Source of the DNA: Rhodopseudomonas palustris
GTDB taxonomy: Bacteria > Pseudomonadota > Alphaproteobacteria > Rhizobiales > Xanthobacteraceae
Assembly (NCBI RefSeq): GCF_003226555.1
Contig: NZ_QKQS01000023.1
Coordinates: 1,245,263 to 1,309,262, forward strand
Direction of reading: 5' to 3'
DNA length: 64,000 nucleotides
Position 1 is the stretch's first letter; each line of letters opens with the position of its first letter. The translations under genes were made by a program, and so were the position numbers. Shown here piece after piece: positions 38,134-47,183 of the stretch. Below the pieces are notes generated by a model that saw only the letters and a program-made list of their open reading frames with translations, did no database searches and had not been told where the DNA came from.

Positions 38134-39227
38134 TCCGCAGCCTCGCGCAGCTCGGGTTGGTCCTGGTTGAATTCGGCGCGCAGCTTGCGCAGCAGGCCAA
38201 GCTCGGACTGGAAATCGACATAGTGCGGCAGCTTCAGATGCTCGACGAAGCCGGTCGCCTGGACGTTGTCGGAGTGCGACAGCACGAACTCTTCGTCTTG
38301 CGCCGGCGCCTTGACGTCTTCGCCGAGTTCTTCCGCGCGGAGCGCTCGATCGACCAGGGCCATCGACATCGCCTTGCGCTCGCTCTGGCCGAAGGCGAGG
38401 CCGTAGCCTCGGGTGAAACGCGGCGCTTCGGTCGCCGTGCCCTTGAACTGATTGACCATCTGGCACTCGGTCAGCGCCACGCTGCCGAGCGGCACCGCGA
38501 AGCCGGCGTCTTCGGCCTCGAAGAACACCTCAACTTCGCCGAACCGGATCTCGCCGGCAAACGGATGGTTGCGGCCGTAGCCGCGCTGAGTGGAGTAGCC
38601 GAGTGCCAGCAGAAAGCCCTCGTCGGCGCGGGCGAGATTCTGCAGCCGCAGCTCGCGCCCGGCCGGAAAGTTCAGCGGCTCGCGGGTGAGATCGCCGACC
38701 GCGCCGTCATCTTCGGCCTCCGGCGACTCTTCGATCAGCCCGTCCTGGCGCAGGATGTCGGTGACCCGTGGCGTCGACGCGTCATTCGCTTCCGCCGTCG
38801 CCGGCTCGGCAGGATCGCCACCTTCGGCGAGCTGGGGATCGAGCAGCCGATGGGTGTAGTCGAAGGTCGGGCCGAGGATCTGGCCGCCGGGAATGTCCTT
38901 GAAGGTCGAGGAAATGCGCCGCCGTACCGCCATCGCGCCGGTGTCGACCGGCTCGGACGCGCCGAACCGCGGCAGCGTGGCGCGGAATGCGCGCACCAGG
39001 AAGATCGCTTCGATCAGGTCGCCGCGCGCCTGCTTGATCGCCAGCGCGGCGAGTTCGCGATCGTACAGCGAGCCTTCGCTCATCACCCGGTCGACGCCGA
39101 GCGCGAGCTGCTCGGAGATCTGGCCGAGCGTCAGCTCCGGCACGTCGCGTTTCCCGCGACGAGCGTCGGCGAGCAGCCGGTGGGCATTGTCGATGGCGCG
39201 TTCGCCGCCTTTGACTGCGACATACAT
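38130..39227 (-). CDS. phnI: C-P lyase core subunit PhnI
   Basis: 365 residues. PhnI is the nucleosidase-like core subunit that, with PhnG, H and L, displaces adenine from ATP by phosphonate. Family blocks: MYVAVKGGERAIDNAHRLL, ALAIKQARGDLIEAIFLVRA, RRISSTFKDIPGGQILGPT and LGYSTQRGYGRNHPFAGEI. Length is normal. It follows phnH by 3 nt and overlaps phnJ by 4 nt. Confidence 0.96.
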   Translation of the reverse strand: MYVAVKGGERAIDNAHRLLADARRGKRDVPELTLGQISEQLALGVDRVMSEGSLYDRELAALAIKQARGDLIEAIFLVRAFRATLPRFGASEPVDTGAMAVRRRISSTFKDIPGGQILGPTFDYTHRLLDPQLAEGGDPAEPATAEANDASTPRVTDILRQDGLIEESPEAEDDGAVGDLTREPLNFPAGRELRLQNLARADEGFLLALGYSTQRGYGRNHPFAGEIRFGEVEVFFEAEDAGFAVPLGSVALTECQMVNQFKGTATEAPRFTRGYGLAFGQSERKAMSMALVDRALRAEELGEDVKAPAQDEEFVLSHSDNVQATGFVEHLKLPHYVDFQSELGLLRKLRAEFNQDQPELREAAE

Positions 39228-39230
39228 CGG

Positions 39231-39833
39231 TCAGCTCCCTTGGCCGAGGCGCGTGGTGCGCGGGATCGCCACCACTTGGTCACCGTTCACCAGCACCACG
39301 TCGAGGCCGCGCGGAAACAACGCCGCGTTGATGCTCAGGCGCTCGAACAGGTCGGCCGGCCGCAGCGATGCCCGTAGCAGCGCCTCGCCATCGATGCCGG
39401 GGCCGTGCAGCCGGAAGCTGTCGCCGGTGCCGAGCGCCTGCACCTGAATAATGAGTGTCGTTGAACGGTCCGGATATTCGGGCGTGCCGAGTGCGAATCG
39501 GTCGAGTGGCGGCAAGGCGTCGCCGTCACCGATCAGCGCGAACGCCGCGGCCGAAGGATCCTCGGTCAAAGGCGCGCCGGTGTGAAACTTCAGCCATTGC
39601 GCCACCGTGCCGTCCGCCGCGATCGCGTCGTCGAACCAGATCGGCGTGTCGTGGTCGAACAGCGTCAGCGCCAGGGCGGCGCTTCCGTGCACCAGCGCCG
39701 CCGGTGTGCCAGCTTCGACGCTGATGCGCTGGATTCGGCCGGGCCGCGCCATCGCTTCCATCACGGCTCGGAAAGTCGATTGGGCGCCGAGCACCTTGTC
39801 GGCAAAGCCGGCGGCAAGTTCGGTGGTGGTCAT
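39231..39833 (-). CDS. phnH: C-P lyase core subunit PhnH
   Basis: 200 residues, PLP-transferase-like fold without the cofactor. The N-terminal AGFADKVLGAQSTFRAVMEAMARPG block and TLIIQVQALGTG are characteristic of PhnH, the homodimeric core subunit of C-P lyase. Lies 2 nt after phnG and 3 nt before phnI, in the same operon. Confidence 0.95.
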   Translation of the reverse strand: MTTTELAAGFADKVLGAQSTFRAVMEAMARPGRIQRISVEAGTPAALVHGSAALALTLFDHDTPIWFDDAIAADGTVAQWLKFHTGAPLTEDPSAAAFALIGDGDALPPLDRFALGTPEYPDRSTTLIIQVQALGTGDSFRLHGPGIDGEALLRASLRPADLFERLSINAALFPRGLDVVLVNGDQVVAIPRTTRLGQGS

Positions 39834-39835
39834 GG

Positions 39836-40315
39836 TCAGCCCTCCCCGCGTACCAGCGTGTAGAAATCGACCTTGGTAGCCGCCGTCTGGGCCGCCTGTT
39901 CGGCGCGTGCCGCGTCGATCTCGGTGCGCAGCGGCGCGATCACCTCAGCCTCGACCGCGGCCGCATAGTCCGCTGATTGCAGCAGCGCGTCGCACAGCGC
40001 GATCAGCCTAGCCTTGGTGCGATCGCGCCCCAGCGTGTAGCCGAACCCGACCTCGCCGCTGGCGAGCCGCACCGCAGCGCGCGACACCGTCGCCTCGCCG
40101 ACATTGAAGGCGGCGCCGTCGCCGCCGATCCGGCCGCGCAGCATCACCAGCCCCTGTTCCGGTTCGCGCAGCAGCGTGAACGCCGGTGGTGCCAGCGCGT
40201 CGAGGCGCGCGTCGATCGCGGCGGCGTCGGATGCTGCCAGCACCGCCATCGCGGCGCGCCGGCGCGGGATCGCGGCTTGGTCGGGGAAGTTTTGGGTGTC
40301 CGCGTGCATCACCAT
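39836..40315 (-). CDS. phnG: C-P lyase core subunit PhnG
   Basis: 159 residues from ATG 40315 (MVMHADT); ATG 40309 is equally possible. Family blocks: PRRRAAMAVLAASDAAAID, LREPEQGLVMLRGRIGGDG, FNVGEATVSRAAVRL and GRDRTKARLIALCDALLQS. First gene of the operon phnGHIJKLMN plus flavoprotein. A candidate PhnF operator lies 10-37 nt upstream of the start. Confidence 0.94.
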   Translation of the reverse strand: MVMHADTQNFPDQAAIPRRRAAMAVLAASDAAAIDARLDALAPPAFTLLREPEQGLVMLRGRIGGDGAAFNVGEATVSRAAVRLASGEVGFGYTLGRDRTKARLIALCDALLQSADYAAAVEAEVIAPLRTEIDAARAEQAAQTAATKVDFYTLVRGEG

Positions 40316-40324
40316 TGCCCAATT

Positions 40325-40352
40325 CAAGTTGTATATGTTAATAGACAACTTG
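40325..40352. promoter_or_regulatory. Candidate PhnF operator between phnG and phnF
   Basis: CAAGTTGT (40325-40332) and ACAACTTG (40345-40352) are perfect 8-bp inverted arms with a 12-bp AT-rich spacer, the only AT-rich stretch of the 105-bp divergent gap. Its place between a GntR-family repressor gene and the C-P lyase operon suggests it is the PhnF site. A single PhoB-like half-site, CTGTCAT (40417-40423), overlaps the phnF start. Confidence 0.6.
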
Positions 40353-40420
40353 ATAGAGGCACAATGTGAAAACTCGATGACGTCGAATTCCGTGTCCATG
40401 ATCACGAAAGCGTTTCTGTC

Positions 40421-41149
40421 ATGAGAGCCGAGGCGCTGTCCTCCGGCTTAGCCCTGTGGCGCCGGGTCGCCGACGGCATCGAACTGGCGATTGCCGATGG
40501 CCGATATCTGCCCGGCGGCAAGCTGCCGGGCGAGACCGAGATCGCCGAGAATTACGGGGTCAACCGCCACACTGTGCGGCGGGCACTCGCGGCGCTGGCG
40601 GAGCGTGGATTGGTGCGCGCCGAGCGTGGCAGCGGCACCTTCGTCCGCAGTGGGCGGATCGCCTATCCGCTGCGCACCCGGACACGGTTCTCCGAGATCA
40701 TCAACGCGGGTGGGCGGGAGCCCCGCGGGCAACTGATCGCCGCCGAGCGAGAGGCGGCGAGCGGCGCGCTGGCCGGCCAGCTCGATCTCGACATCGGCGC
40801 GCCGCTCATCCGGATCGAGGCGCTACGCAGCGCCGACGGTGTGCCAATCAGCCTCGGCACCACCTGGCTGTCGGCGGCGCGGTTTCCGGACGCGCCCAAA
40901 GTGTTCGCCGCCAAGCGTTCGATGACCAAGGTGCTGGCGCACTACGGCGTTGCCGATTATCGGCGGTTGTCGACCCGGATCACCGCCTCGATGGTCGATG
41001 CGGCCGATGCTGCGCGGCTGGATCTGCCGGCCGGGCGGCCGGTCCTGGTGGTGGAGAGCATCGACGTCGCCGCCGACGGCACCCCGCTGCTGACCTCCCG
41101 CGCCCGTTTTGCCGCGGAGCGGGTCGAGTTCGTGATCGAACCGGATTAG
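40421..41149 (+). CDS. phnF: GntR-family regulator PhnF
   Basis: 242 residues. N-terminal GntR winged helix (about 10-75; LPGETEIAENYGVNRHTVRRAL) and a UTRA effector domain (90-240; LGTTWLSAARFPDAP, RRLSTRITASMVDAADAA). PhnF proteins repress phn genes and respond to a phosphonate or phosphate-related ligand. Divergent from phnG. The start ATG 40421 gives the normal short leader. Confidence 0.92.
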   Translation: MRAEALSSGLALWRRVADGIELAIADGRYLPGGKLPGETEIAENYGVNRHTVRRALAALAERGLVRAERGSGTFVRSGRIAYPLRTRTRFSEIINAGGREPRGQLIAAEREAASGALAGQLDLDIGAPLIRIEALRSADGVPISLGTTWLSAARFPDAPKVFAAKRSMTKVLAHYGVADYRRLSTRITASMVDAADAARLDLPAGRPVLVVESIDVAADGTPLLTSRARFAAERVEFVIEPD

Positions 41150-41170
41150 CCGGCGTCGAAGCCGCGATGA

Positions 41171-41326
41171 CTATCCGCCATTGCCGGTGGCGAGCACGAT
41201 GGCGGCATTGATGGCGATGCTGACGGCCATCAGCGTGGCGAGCAGCAAGCTCGACCGCCACGCCTTCTGCGACCTGACAGTGGTTCTGCGATCTCTCCGA
41301 CTATGGATCACGTGCTGGCTGTACAT
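41171..41326 (-). CDS. Small single-helix membrane protein
   Basis: 51 residues, read directly from the minus strand. A basic N-terminus (HSRRDRRTTVRSQK) is followed by one hydrophobic helix at about residues 27-47 (LLLATLMAVSIAINAAIVLA), then a short GNGG tail. A strong ribosome site GGAGG stands 7 nt before ATG 41326. Positive-inside rule predicts N-in. Not recognised; sits alone between phnF and phnE. The shared leader sequence is described for the gene at 51845. The rest of the gap 41327-41473 shows no other gene. Confidence 0.6.
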   Translation of the reverse strand: MYSQHVIHSRRDRRTTVRSQKAWRSSLLLATLMAVSIAINAAIVLATGNGG

Positions 41327-41473
41327 GTCCGATCCTCCGTCTCGTTCAGGCCTCGCCGAACGCCCGGGAAAGATCGGCCGATCAGTATAAAGGATCGAGA
41401 CGGTAATCGCCGCGTTTTGATAAGCGCGACATAAAAATGGGTGGGGCGACCGAGCCGACTATGCACCCGACGA

Positions 41474-42340
41474 TTAGGCGACCGCCTTACGCCCAATGAT
41501 CGCGAAGCGCAGCTTGCTGGAGATCCAGTCGATCGCGGCGACGGTGATCAGGATCATCAGGATCAGGAACGACACCTTCTGCCATTCCAGCACCCGGATT
41601 TGCTCGGTGAGCTGCAGGCCGATACCCCCGGCACCGACGATGCCGATGATGGTGGCGGAGCGGGTGTTGGATTCGAAGAAGTACAGCACCTGGCTCGCCA
41701 GGATCGGCACCACTTGCGGCAGAAGGCCGAACCGCACGCTGTGGACATGCGAGCCGCCGGTCGCCTTGACGCCTTCGATCGGCTTGTTGTCGGCGGCCTC
41801 GAACGCTTCGGAGAACAGCTTGCCGAAATTGCCGAAGTCCGAGCACATCACCGCAAGGATCCCGGCGAACGGCCCGAGCCCGACGACGCCGACCCAAATC
41901 AACGCCCAGATCAGCGTATCGACGCCGCGCACCATATCGAGCAGCCGCCGCGTCAGCAATTGCAGCGGCCGGATGCGCAGCACGTTCCGGGCCGCCAGGA
42001 ACGACACCGGGAATGCCAGCAGTGCGCCGCCGAGCGTGCCGAGAAACGCGATCGCCAGGGTTTCACCCATCGCATGCAGATAGACTTGCGTGAGCTGCCA
42101 AGAGCCGGGGTCGGGTGGCAGCATCAGGCCGAGAAATAAGATCAGCTGGCCGAAGCCGTTGAATAGCCGGTCGAACGGGATCTCGAGCCGGATCAATCCG
42201 AACACGAACAGCGCCGCGGCCAGCGTGACCCCGCCGATCAGCTTGGCGCGCTTGATCCAATTCGGGCGGAACTGCTCGGGAAAGCGCGCGACGATGCCGG
42301 TTTCGTCGCCGAAGCTCAGAGTGCGGCGGGCGGTATTCAT
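41474..42340 (-). CDS. phnE2: Phosphonate ABC transporter permease PhnE (second)
   Basis: 288 residues with about six membrane helices. The binding-protein-dependent permease loop contains EAFEAADNKPIEGVKATGGSH and IVGAGGIGLQL, the EAA-type contact with the PhnC ATPase. The start ATG 42340 (MNTARRTLS) overlaps the first permease by 4 nt; the frame upstream is antisense-like. Twin phnE genes forming a heterodimer are common in rhizobial phn loci. Confidence 0.93.
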   Translation of the reverse strand: MNTARRTLSFGDETGIVARFPEQFRPNWIKRAKLIGGVTLAAALFVFGLIRLEIPFDRLFNGFGQLILFLGLMLPPDPGSWQLTQVYLHAMGETLAIAFLGTLGGALLAFPVSFLAARNVLRIRPLQLLTRRLLDMVRGVDTLIWALIWVGVVGLGPFAGILAVMCSDFGNFGKLFSEAFEAADNKPIEGVKATGGSHVHSVRFGLLPQVVPILASQVLYFFESNTRSATIIGIVGAGGIGLQLTEQIRVLEWQKVSFLILMILITVAAIDWISSKLRFAIIGRKAVA

Positions 42341-43233
42341 CGTCGCTCCTGACCGATCAGGCGGCGGCGCACACCTTCGGTGAAATAGTCGATGATCATC
42401 ACGGTCACGATGATCAGCAGCAGGATGGCGCTGACGTCGCTGTAATAGAACTTGCGCACCGCCTCGATCAGGTCCTGGCCGATGCCGCCGGCACCGACGA
42501 AGCCCATCACGGCCGCGCCGCGAACGTTGATCTCGAACCTGAGCAGCGCGTAGCTGACGAAGTTCGACAACACCTGCGGTACCACGGCGAACCGCACCAT
42601 TTCGAACCAGTCGCCACCGGACGACACAACGCCTTCCATCGGCTTGTCGTCGATGTTCTCCACTACCTCGGCGAACAGCTTGCCGAGCGCGCCGGTGGTG
42701 TGGATCGCGATCGCCAGCACGCCGGGCAGTGGGCCGAGCCCGAATGCCAGCACGAATACCATCGCGAATACGATGTCCGGCACGGTCCGGCAGAATTCCA
42801 GAAAGCGACGGGTGACGAACACGATCGCGCGCGAACGGACCAGATTGGCCGAGGCCAGGAAGCACAGCGCGAAGCCGGCGATTGCGCCGAGCAGCGTGCC
42901 CACATAGGCGATCAGGATGGTGTCGAGCAGCAGACCGGTCCAGCGCTTGATGCCCCAGAACCACTCGTTCAGGTCGGTCCACAGCGTGGCGAGCGCCAGC
43001 TTCGGCGCGATCGAGATGAAATACGACGGAAACCGCCAGAAATTCTCGGCCAGCTTGGCCAGATCGACTTCGCCCATCCAGGCCGCCGCGGCGATCGCGA
43101 CGATCAGGAGCGCGCCGCCGAGCGCCAGCCGCCGCCGCTTCTCCGCCACCGCCGCATCGTAATGATCGGCGAGAGCGCGAAGCTGAGGGTCGGGAAGTTC
43201 GGTGACGGCGGCCTGCATTCGGATGTCCGACAT
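42337..43233 (-). CDS. phnE1: Phosphonate ABC transporter permease PhnE (first)
   Basis: 298 residues, an N-terminal cytoplasmic segment and about six helices. Conserved loop EVVENIDDKPMEGVVSSGGDW and VGAGGIGQDLIEAV as in PhnE. Start ATG 43233 (MSDIRMQ) is preferred to the upstream in-frame start at 43263. Lies 53 nt after phnD and overlaps the second permease, so both are in the phnCDE1E2 unit. Confidence 0.93.
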   Translation of the reverse strand: MSDIRMQAAVTELPDPQLRALADHYDAAVAEKRRRLALGGALLIVAIAAAAWMGEVDLAKLAENFWRFPSYFISIAPKLALATLWTDLNEWFWGIKRWTGLLLDTILIAYVGTLLGAIAGFALCFLASANLVRSRAIVFVTRRFLEFCRTVPDIVFAMVFVLAFGLGPLPGVLAIAIHTTGALGKLFAEVVENIDDKPMEGVVSSGGDWFEMVRFAVVPQVLSNFVSYALLRFEINVRGAAVMGFVGAGGIGQDLIEAVRKFYYSDVSAILLLIIVTVMIIDYFTEGVRRRLIGQERR

Positions 43234-43286
43234 GACGACGTGGGCGACCGGTCGGCCGCCCACGTCCGATGAGGTACTGGGATGGG

Positions 43287-44195
43287 TTACGACTTGTGCT
43301 TGCGCAGCGTGTCGACGAACTTGATCAGCTCGACCACCGGCTCGTAGTCCTTGTGGCTGGTCGCAGCATAAGGCTTGGCCTTGCCTTCATAGATCTTGTT
43401 GAAGGTTTCCGGATCGTTGGTGGCGAGATCGAGCACCGCCTTGCGGATCGCCGCCTTGAGGTCGTCCGGCAGGTCCGACAGATAGGCCATCGGCGAGTTC
43501 ACGATCAGGTCCGACTTCAGGATGATGCGGAAATCCGCTTCCTTGGCCATGCCCTTGCGGTCCATCCGCTTCAGGTTGGACTCGTCCTCATTGTTCCACC
43601 AGTTGAACGCAGCATCGCAGGTGCCCTGCGCGACGCCGATCACCGCGTTCTCGTGGCTGCCGGCGTAGATCACCTTGGCGAAGAACTTATCAGGGTCGAT
43701 CGACATCTTGTTCATCATGAAACGCGGCACGTTGTTGCCGGAAGTCGAGTTCGGGTCGACCAGGCAGAGGTTCTTGCCCTTCAAGTCCTCGATCTTCTGA
43801 TAGGGCGAGTCCTTCTTCACATACAGCACCGAGTGATAGCCCTTGGTGCCGTCGCCGTTGACCTCGATGGCGAACGGCTCGACCTTGGCGCCGACCAGAT
43901 AGGCGCGGGCGTAGGACGCCGGACCGTACATGGCGATCTGAATGTTGCCGGCGCGCTGGCCTTCGATCACTGCGGCGTAGTCGTTGGCGATCCGCAATTT
44001 CACCGGCACGCCGAGCTGCTTGGTGAGGTAGTCGGTCAGCGGGGTCCAGCGCGTGGTGGTGCCGGAGGCGTTTTCGTCCGGGATCTTGCCGAACACCAGC
44101 TCGGGATATTTCGCTTTCCAGTCCTGCGCCGGCGCAGCCTGCGCGGTGAACGCCAGCGCAGCAGCGGCGGCGACGAGAGTGCGGAGCTTGATCAT
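43287..44195 (-). CDS. phnD: Phosphonate-binding periplasmic protein PhnD
   Basis: 302 residues. Signal peptide MIKLRTLVAAAAALAFTAQA with cleavage near APA-QDW, then a PhnD receptor: LVFGKIPDENASGT, WTPLTDYLTKQLG, YGPASYARAYL and LVDPNSTSGNNVPRF bind the phosphonate group. It delivers phosphonates to the PhnE1E2-C importer. Gap to phnC is 106 nt with GC-rich hairpin potential and no other signal. Confidence 0.95.
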   Translation of the reverse strand: MIKLRTLVAAAAALAFTAQAAPAQDWKAKYPELVFGKIPDENASGTTTRWTPLTDYLTKQLGVPVKLRIANDYAAVIEGQRAGNIQIAMYGPASYARAYLVGAKVEPFAIEVNGDGTKGYHSVLYVKKDSPYQKIEDLKGKNLCLVDPNSTSGNNVPRFMMNKMSIDPDKFFAKVIYAGSHENAVIGVAQGTCDAAFNWWNNEDESNLKRMDRKGMAKEADFRIILKSDLIVNSPMAYLSDLPDDLKAAIRKAVLDLATNDPETFNKIYEGKAKPYAATSHKDYEPVVELIKFVDTLRKHKS

Positions 44196-44301
44196 GACGG
44201 TTCCTGTCTCTTCAAGTCGATGAACGGTCGAAACACGGCAACCGCACGCGGGCGTGCCGCGGCGGTGCCGGATAGGAGGCGGCGAACAGTCGCCGTCGAT
44301 G

Positions 44302-45114
44302 TCAGGCCACGGCGACGCCGGCCAATGCGGGAGCGGGAACGCCGTGCGGCACATGCGGCGCGGCGCCGAGAACTTCGTCGGCTTCGAGGTCGTAGAGTTC
44401 GCGGGCGATCTGATCGGTGAGCGCGGCTGGTGCGCCGTCGAACACGACCCGGCCGGACGCCATGCCGATCAGCCGATCGCAATAGCCGCGGGCGAGATCC
44501 AGCGAGTGCAGATTGCACAGCACGGTGATGCCGAAGTGCTTGTTGATGCGCAGCAGCGCGTCCATCACGATCTTGGTGTTGCGCGGATCGAGCGAGGCGA
44601 TCGGCTCGTCGGCGAGCACGATGTCGGGCTGCTGCACCAGCGCGCGGGCGATCGCGACCCGCTGCTGCTGGCCGCCCGAGAGCTGGTCGGCGCGCTGCGC
44701 CGCGTAAGACGCCATGTCGAACTGATCGAGCGCCGAGATCGCCAAAGCGCGGTCCTGCTCTGGCCACATCTGCGCCAGCGAGCGCCACGACGGCACTTCC
44801 GACAGCCGGCCCATCAGCACGTTGGTCAGCACGTCGAGCCGGCCGATCAGGTTGAACTGCTGGAAGATCATCGCCGAGCGTGCGCGCCATTGCCGCAGCT
44901 CGCGGCCTTGCAGCGCGGTGACATCGACCCCTTCGAACAGGATTCGGCCTTGGGAAGGCTCCGCCAGCCGGTTCAACATGCGCAGCAGGGTGGACTTGCC
45001 GGCGCCAGAACGGCCGATCACCCCGACGAAGCTGCCGCGCTCGACTGAAAACGAGGCGTCGTCCACCGCGGCTTTGCTGCCGAAACGGCAGGTCAGACCA
45101 TCAACTACCAGCAT
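44302..45114 (-). CDS. phnC: Phosphonate ABC transporter ATPase PhnC
   Basis: 270 residues. Walker [10 protein letters not shown] (about 33-41), Q-loop [18 protein letters not shown] (typical of PhnC), signature [10 protein letters not shown] and Walker [11 protein letters not shown]. The C-terminus carries an Ala/Pro/Val-rich tail of about 25 residues beyond the usual end. First gene of the import operon; a PhoB-like site lies 47-64 nt before the start. Confidence 0.95.
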   Translation of the reverse strand: MLVVDGLTCRFGSKAAVDDASFSVERGSFVGVIGRSGAGKSTLLRMLNRLAEPSQGRILFEGVDVTALQGRELRQWRARSAMIFQQFNLIGRLDVLTNVLMGRLSEVPSWRSLAQMWPEQDRALAISALDQFDMASYAAQRADQLSGGQQQRVAIARALVQQPDIVLADEPIASLDPRNTKIVMDALLRINKHFGITVLCNLHSLDLARGYCDRLIGMASGRVVFDGAPAALTDQIARELYDLEADEVLGAAPHVPHGVPAPALAGVAVA

Positions 45115-45160
45115 GCACTGCTCCCGACACAGGTTCGGAAGGAATCGCTACCCCTGTTGT

Positions 45161-45178
45161 TTTGCAGCCGTGTGACAG
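45161..45178 (-). promoter_or_regulatory. Candidate Pho box for phnC
   Basis: On the minus strand it reads CTGTCAC-ACGG-CTGCAAA: two 7-mers 11 bp apart, the first matching the PhoB half-site CTGTCAT at 6 of 7 and the second weaker. It lies 47-64 nt upstream of the phnC start, a sensible place for PhoB activation. Confidence 0.4.
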
Positions 45179-45214
45179 AGCGTGTAGTTCCGCTGACACA
45201 TCAAGGTATTCGCA

Positions 45215-45243
45215 GCGTCATTGATGCGTCACGAAGATGTCAC
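45215..45243 (+). promoter_or_regulatory. Triple PhoB half-site array before the transferase-phnM2 operon
   Basis: GTCA cores at 45217-45220, 45228-45231 and 45239-45242 are spaced exactly 11 bp. GCGTCAC-GAAG-ATGTCAC (45226-45243) has the 7+4+7 Pho box layout. The array ends 51 nt before ATG 45294. The alternative start ATG 45255 would leave only 11 nt, another reason to prefer 45294. Confidence 0.55.
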
Positions 45244-45293
45244 GGGTGGCGCCGATGAGACTTTCACAGCCAATCAATGCTCACGAGAAACCC

Positions 45294-45971
45294 ATGGCCG
45301 CGAAACTGCTATCGGTCGCGCCGACCGTCGATCCGACTGCCAAGCTGCACGACGTTACGCTGGGTGCCTATTGCGAAGTCGGTGCCCGCACCATCTTGAA
45401 CGAAGTGGCGATGGGTGATTACTCCTACGTGGTCAACGATTCGCAGATCACCTACACCGGCATCGGCAAGTTCTGCTCGATCGCGGCGATGACCCGGATC
45501 AACCCCGGCAATCACCCGATGCATCGTGCCACCCAGGCGCACTTCACCTACCGCGCCAGCACCTATTTCGAGGGCGAGAGCGACGACGCCGAATTCTTCG
45601 CCTGGCGCCGGGCCCATCATGTCGAGATCGGCCATGACGTCTGGATCGGCCACGGCGCCATCGTGCTGCCGGGCCGCAATATCGGCACCGGCGCGGTGGT
45701 GGCGGCTGGCGCGATCGTCACTCGCGACGTGCCGGCCTACACGATCGTGGCCGGCAATCCGGCCCGGCCGATCCGCCGACGCTTCTCCGAGGAAGTCGCC
45801 GACCGGCTGATCGCGCTGGCATGGTGGGACTGGGATCACGACACGCTGCGCAAGGCGCTGCCCGACTTCCGGAAGCTGTCAGTGGACGAATTCGTCGACC
45901 GATATGAAGGTGCCGCCGAAGTGCAGCCGTCGGACCGGAAGCCGGCGACAGACCAGCAGGTGATGGGATGA
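45294..45971 (+). CDS. Phosphonate-locus hexapeptide-repeat transferase
   Basis: 225 residues from ATG 45294 (MAAKLLS). A left-handed beta-helix of hexapeptide repeats ([60 protein letters not shown]) resembles chloramphenicol/virginiamycin acetyltransferases and the phosphonate-linked DapH/DapD/GlmU-related family. The catalytic His is probably in the [11 protein letters not shown] loop. Substrate unknown; perhaps an aminophosphonate, replacing PhnO. The stop overlaps the second phnM by 4 nt. Confidence 0.85.
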   Translation: MAAKLLSVAPTVDPTAKLHDVTLGAYCEVGARTILNEVAMGDYSYVVNDSQITYTGIGKFCSIAAMTRINPGNHPMHRATQAHFTYRASTYFEGESDDAEFFAWRRAHHVEIGHDVWIGHGAIVLPGRNIGTGAVVAAGAIVTRDVPAYTIVAGNPARPIRRRFSEEVADRLIALAWWDWDHDTLRKALPDFRKLSVDEFVDRYEGAAEVQPSDRKPATDQQVMG

Positions 45972-47161
45972 CCGAGATCGCGATCGAAGGTGGCCGGACG
46001 CTGGTCGGCGACGAGATTGCCGAGGCCTCGCTGCAGATCGCCGGAGGCGCCATCGCGGCGGTCGGCTCCGCCAGCGGCAACGCGGCGATCCGGATCGATG
46101 CGCGCGGCCTGCTGGTGCTGCCCGGCATCGTCGATCTGCACGGCGATGCGTTCGAGCGGCAAATGATGCCGCGGCCGGGAGTCGATTTTCCGATCGACGT
46201 CGCGCTGATCGACAGCGACCGTCAGGCCATCGCCAATGGCCTGACCACGGTGTTCCACGCCGTTACCTGGTCGTGGGAGCCGGGCTTGCGCAGCGCCGAC
46301 AATGCCCGGCGGATGCTCGACGCGATCGAGCTGACCAAGCCGCGGCTGTCGGCCGACACCCGAATCCATCTCCGCCACGAGACCTTCAATCTCGATGCGG
46401 TCGACGAGATTGTACAATGGATCGGTGACCGCCGCGTCGATCTGTTCGCCTTCAACGACCATATGGACTCGACGTTGGCGAACCTCGACAAGCCGCACAA
46501 GCGTAACCGGATGGTCGAGCGCACCGGCCTGAGCGACGACGAATTCGACCGGATGGTCGAGCGGATCGCGGCGCGCGGCGACGAAGTGCCACAGGCAAAT
46601 CGGCGTCTCGCCGCGATTGCACGTGAGGCGTCGATGCCGATGCTGTCGCACGACGACGACACCCCGGCGATGCGGCAGGGCTTTCGGGAACTCGGTGTCG
46701 GCATTGCCGAGTTTCCGACGACCGAGGAAACCGCGCGCGACGCGGCGCTGCACGGCGATTTCATCGTGTTCGGCGCGCCCAACGTGGTGCGCGGCGGCAG
46801 CCACACCGGCTGGACGAAGGCGGCCGACATGATCGCCAAGGGGCTGTGTTCGGTACTGGCGTCCGATTACTACTATCCGGCGCCGCTGCTTGCCGTGTTC
46901 CGCCTGGTGCACGACGGCATCCTGCCGCTGGAACAGGCCTGGAAGCTGATCTCGGAGAATCCCGCCCGCGCTGCAGGCCTCTCTGAGCGCGGCACGATTG
47001 CAAGCGGTCAGCGTGCCGATGTGCTGCTGGTCGACGATCGCGTTGCGCTACGGCCGCGGATTGTCGCGGTGATTGCTGGCGGCCGGCTGGTGCATGTCGA
47101 CGATCCTGAACGCTTCGTGATCACGCGCAAGCTGCCGCACAGCGCTGGCGTTCCCGCGTGA
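45968..47161 (+). CDS. phnM2: PhnM-like amidohydrolase (second copy)
   Basis: 397 residues, PhnM family. It keeps [31 protein letters not shown] and [11 protein letters not shown]. The first metal block reads [15 protein letters not shown] instead of the HTDHLEAH of the copy at 34559-35737, and the strand block is LRHETFNLD instead of LRCEIPMPN. So it is a divergent subfamily rather than a recent duplicate. May have its own substrate. Coupled to the upstream transferase (4-nt overlap) and followed by the DUF1045 gene after 22 nt. Confidence 0.9.
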   Translation: MTEIAIEGGRTLVGDEIAEASLQIAGGAIAAVGSASGNAAIRIDARGLLVLPGIVDLHGDAFERQMMPRPGVDFPIDVALIDSDRQAIANGLTTVFHAVTWSWEPGLRSADNARRMLDAIELTKPRLSADTRIHLRHETFNLDAVDEIVQWIGDRRVDLFAFNDHMDSTLANLDKPHKRNRMVERTGLSDDEFDRMVERIAARGDEVPQANRRLAAIAREASMPMLSHDDDTPAMRQGFRELGVGIAEFPTTEETARDAALHGDFIVFGAPNVVRGGSHTGWTKAADMIAKGLCSVLASDYYYPAPLLAVFRLVHDGILPLEQAWKLISENPARAAGLSERGTIASGQRADVLLVDDRVALRPRIVAVIAGGRLVHVDDPERFVITRKLPHSAGVPA

Positions 47162-47183
47162 TCCGGCGCTATCATTGTCAGTG

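Noticed and set aside
41181-41390. 69-codon plus-strand frame opposite the 51-residue membrane protein
   Set aside because: No ribosome site and no plausible domain, while the minus strand has a strong GGAGG and a clean transmembrane helix.
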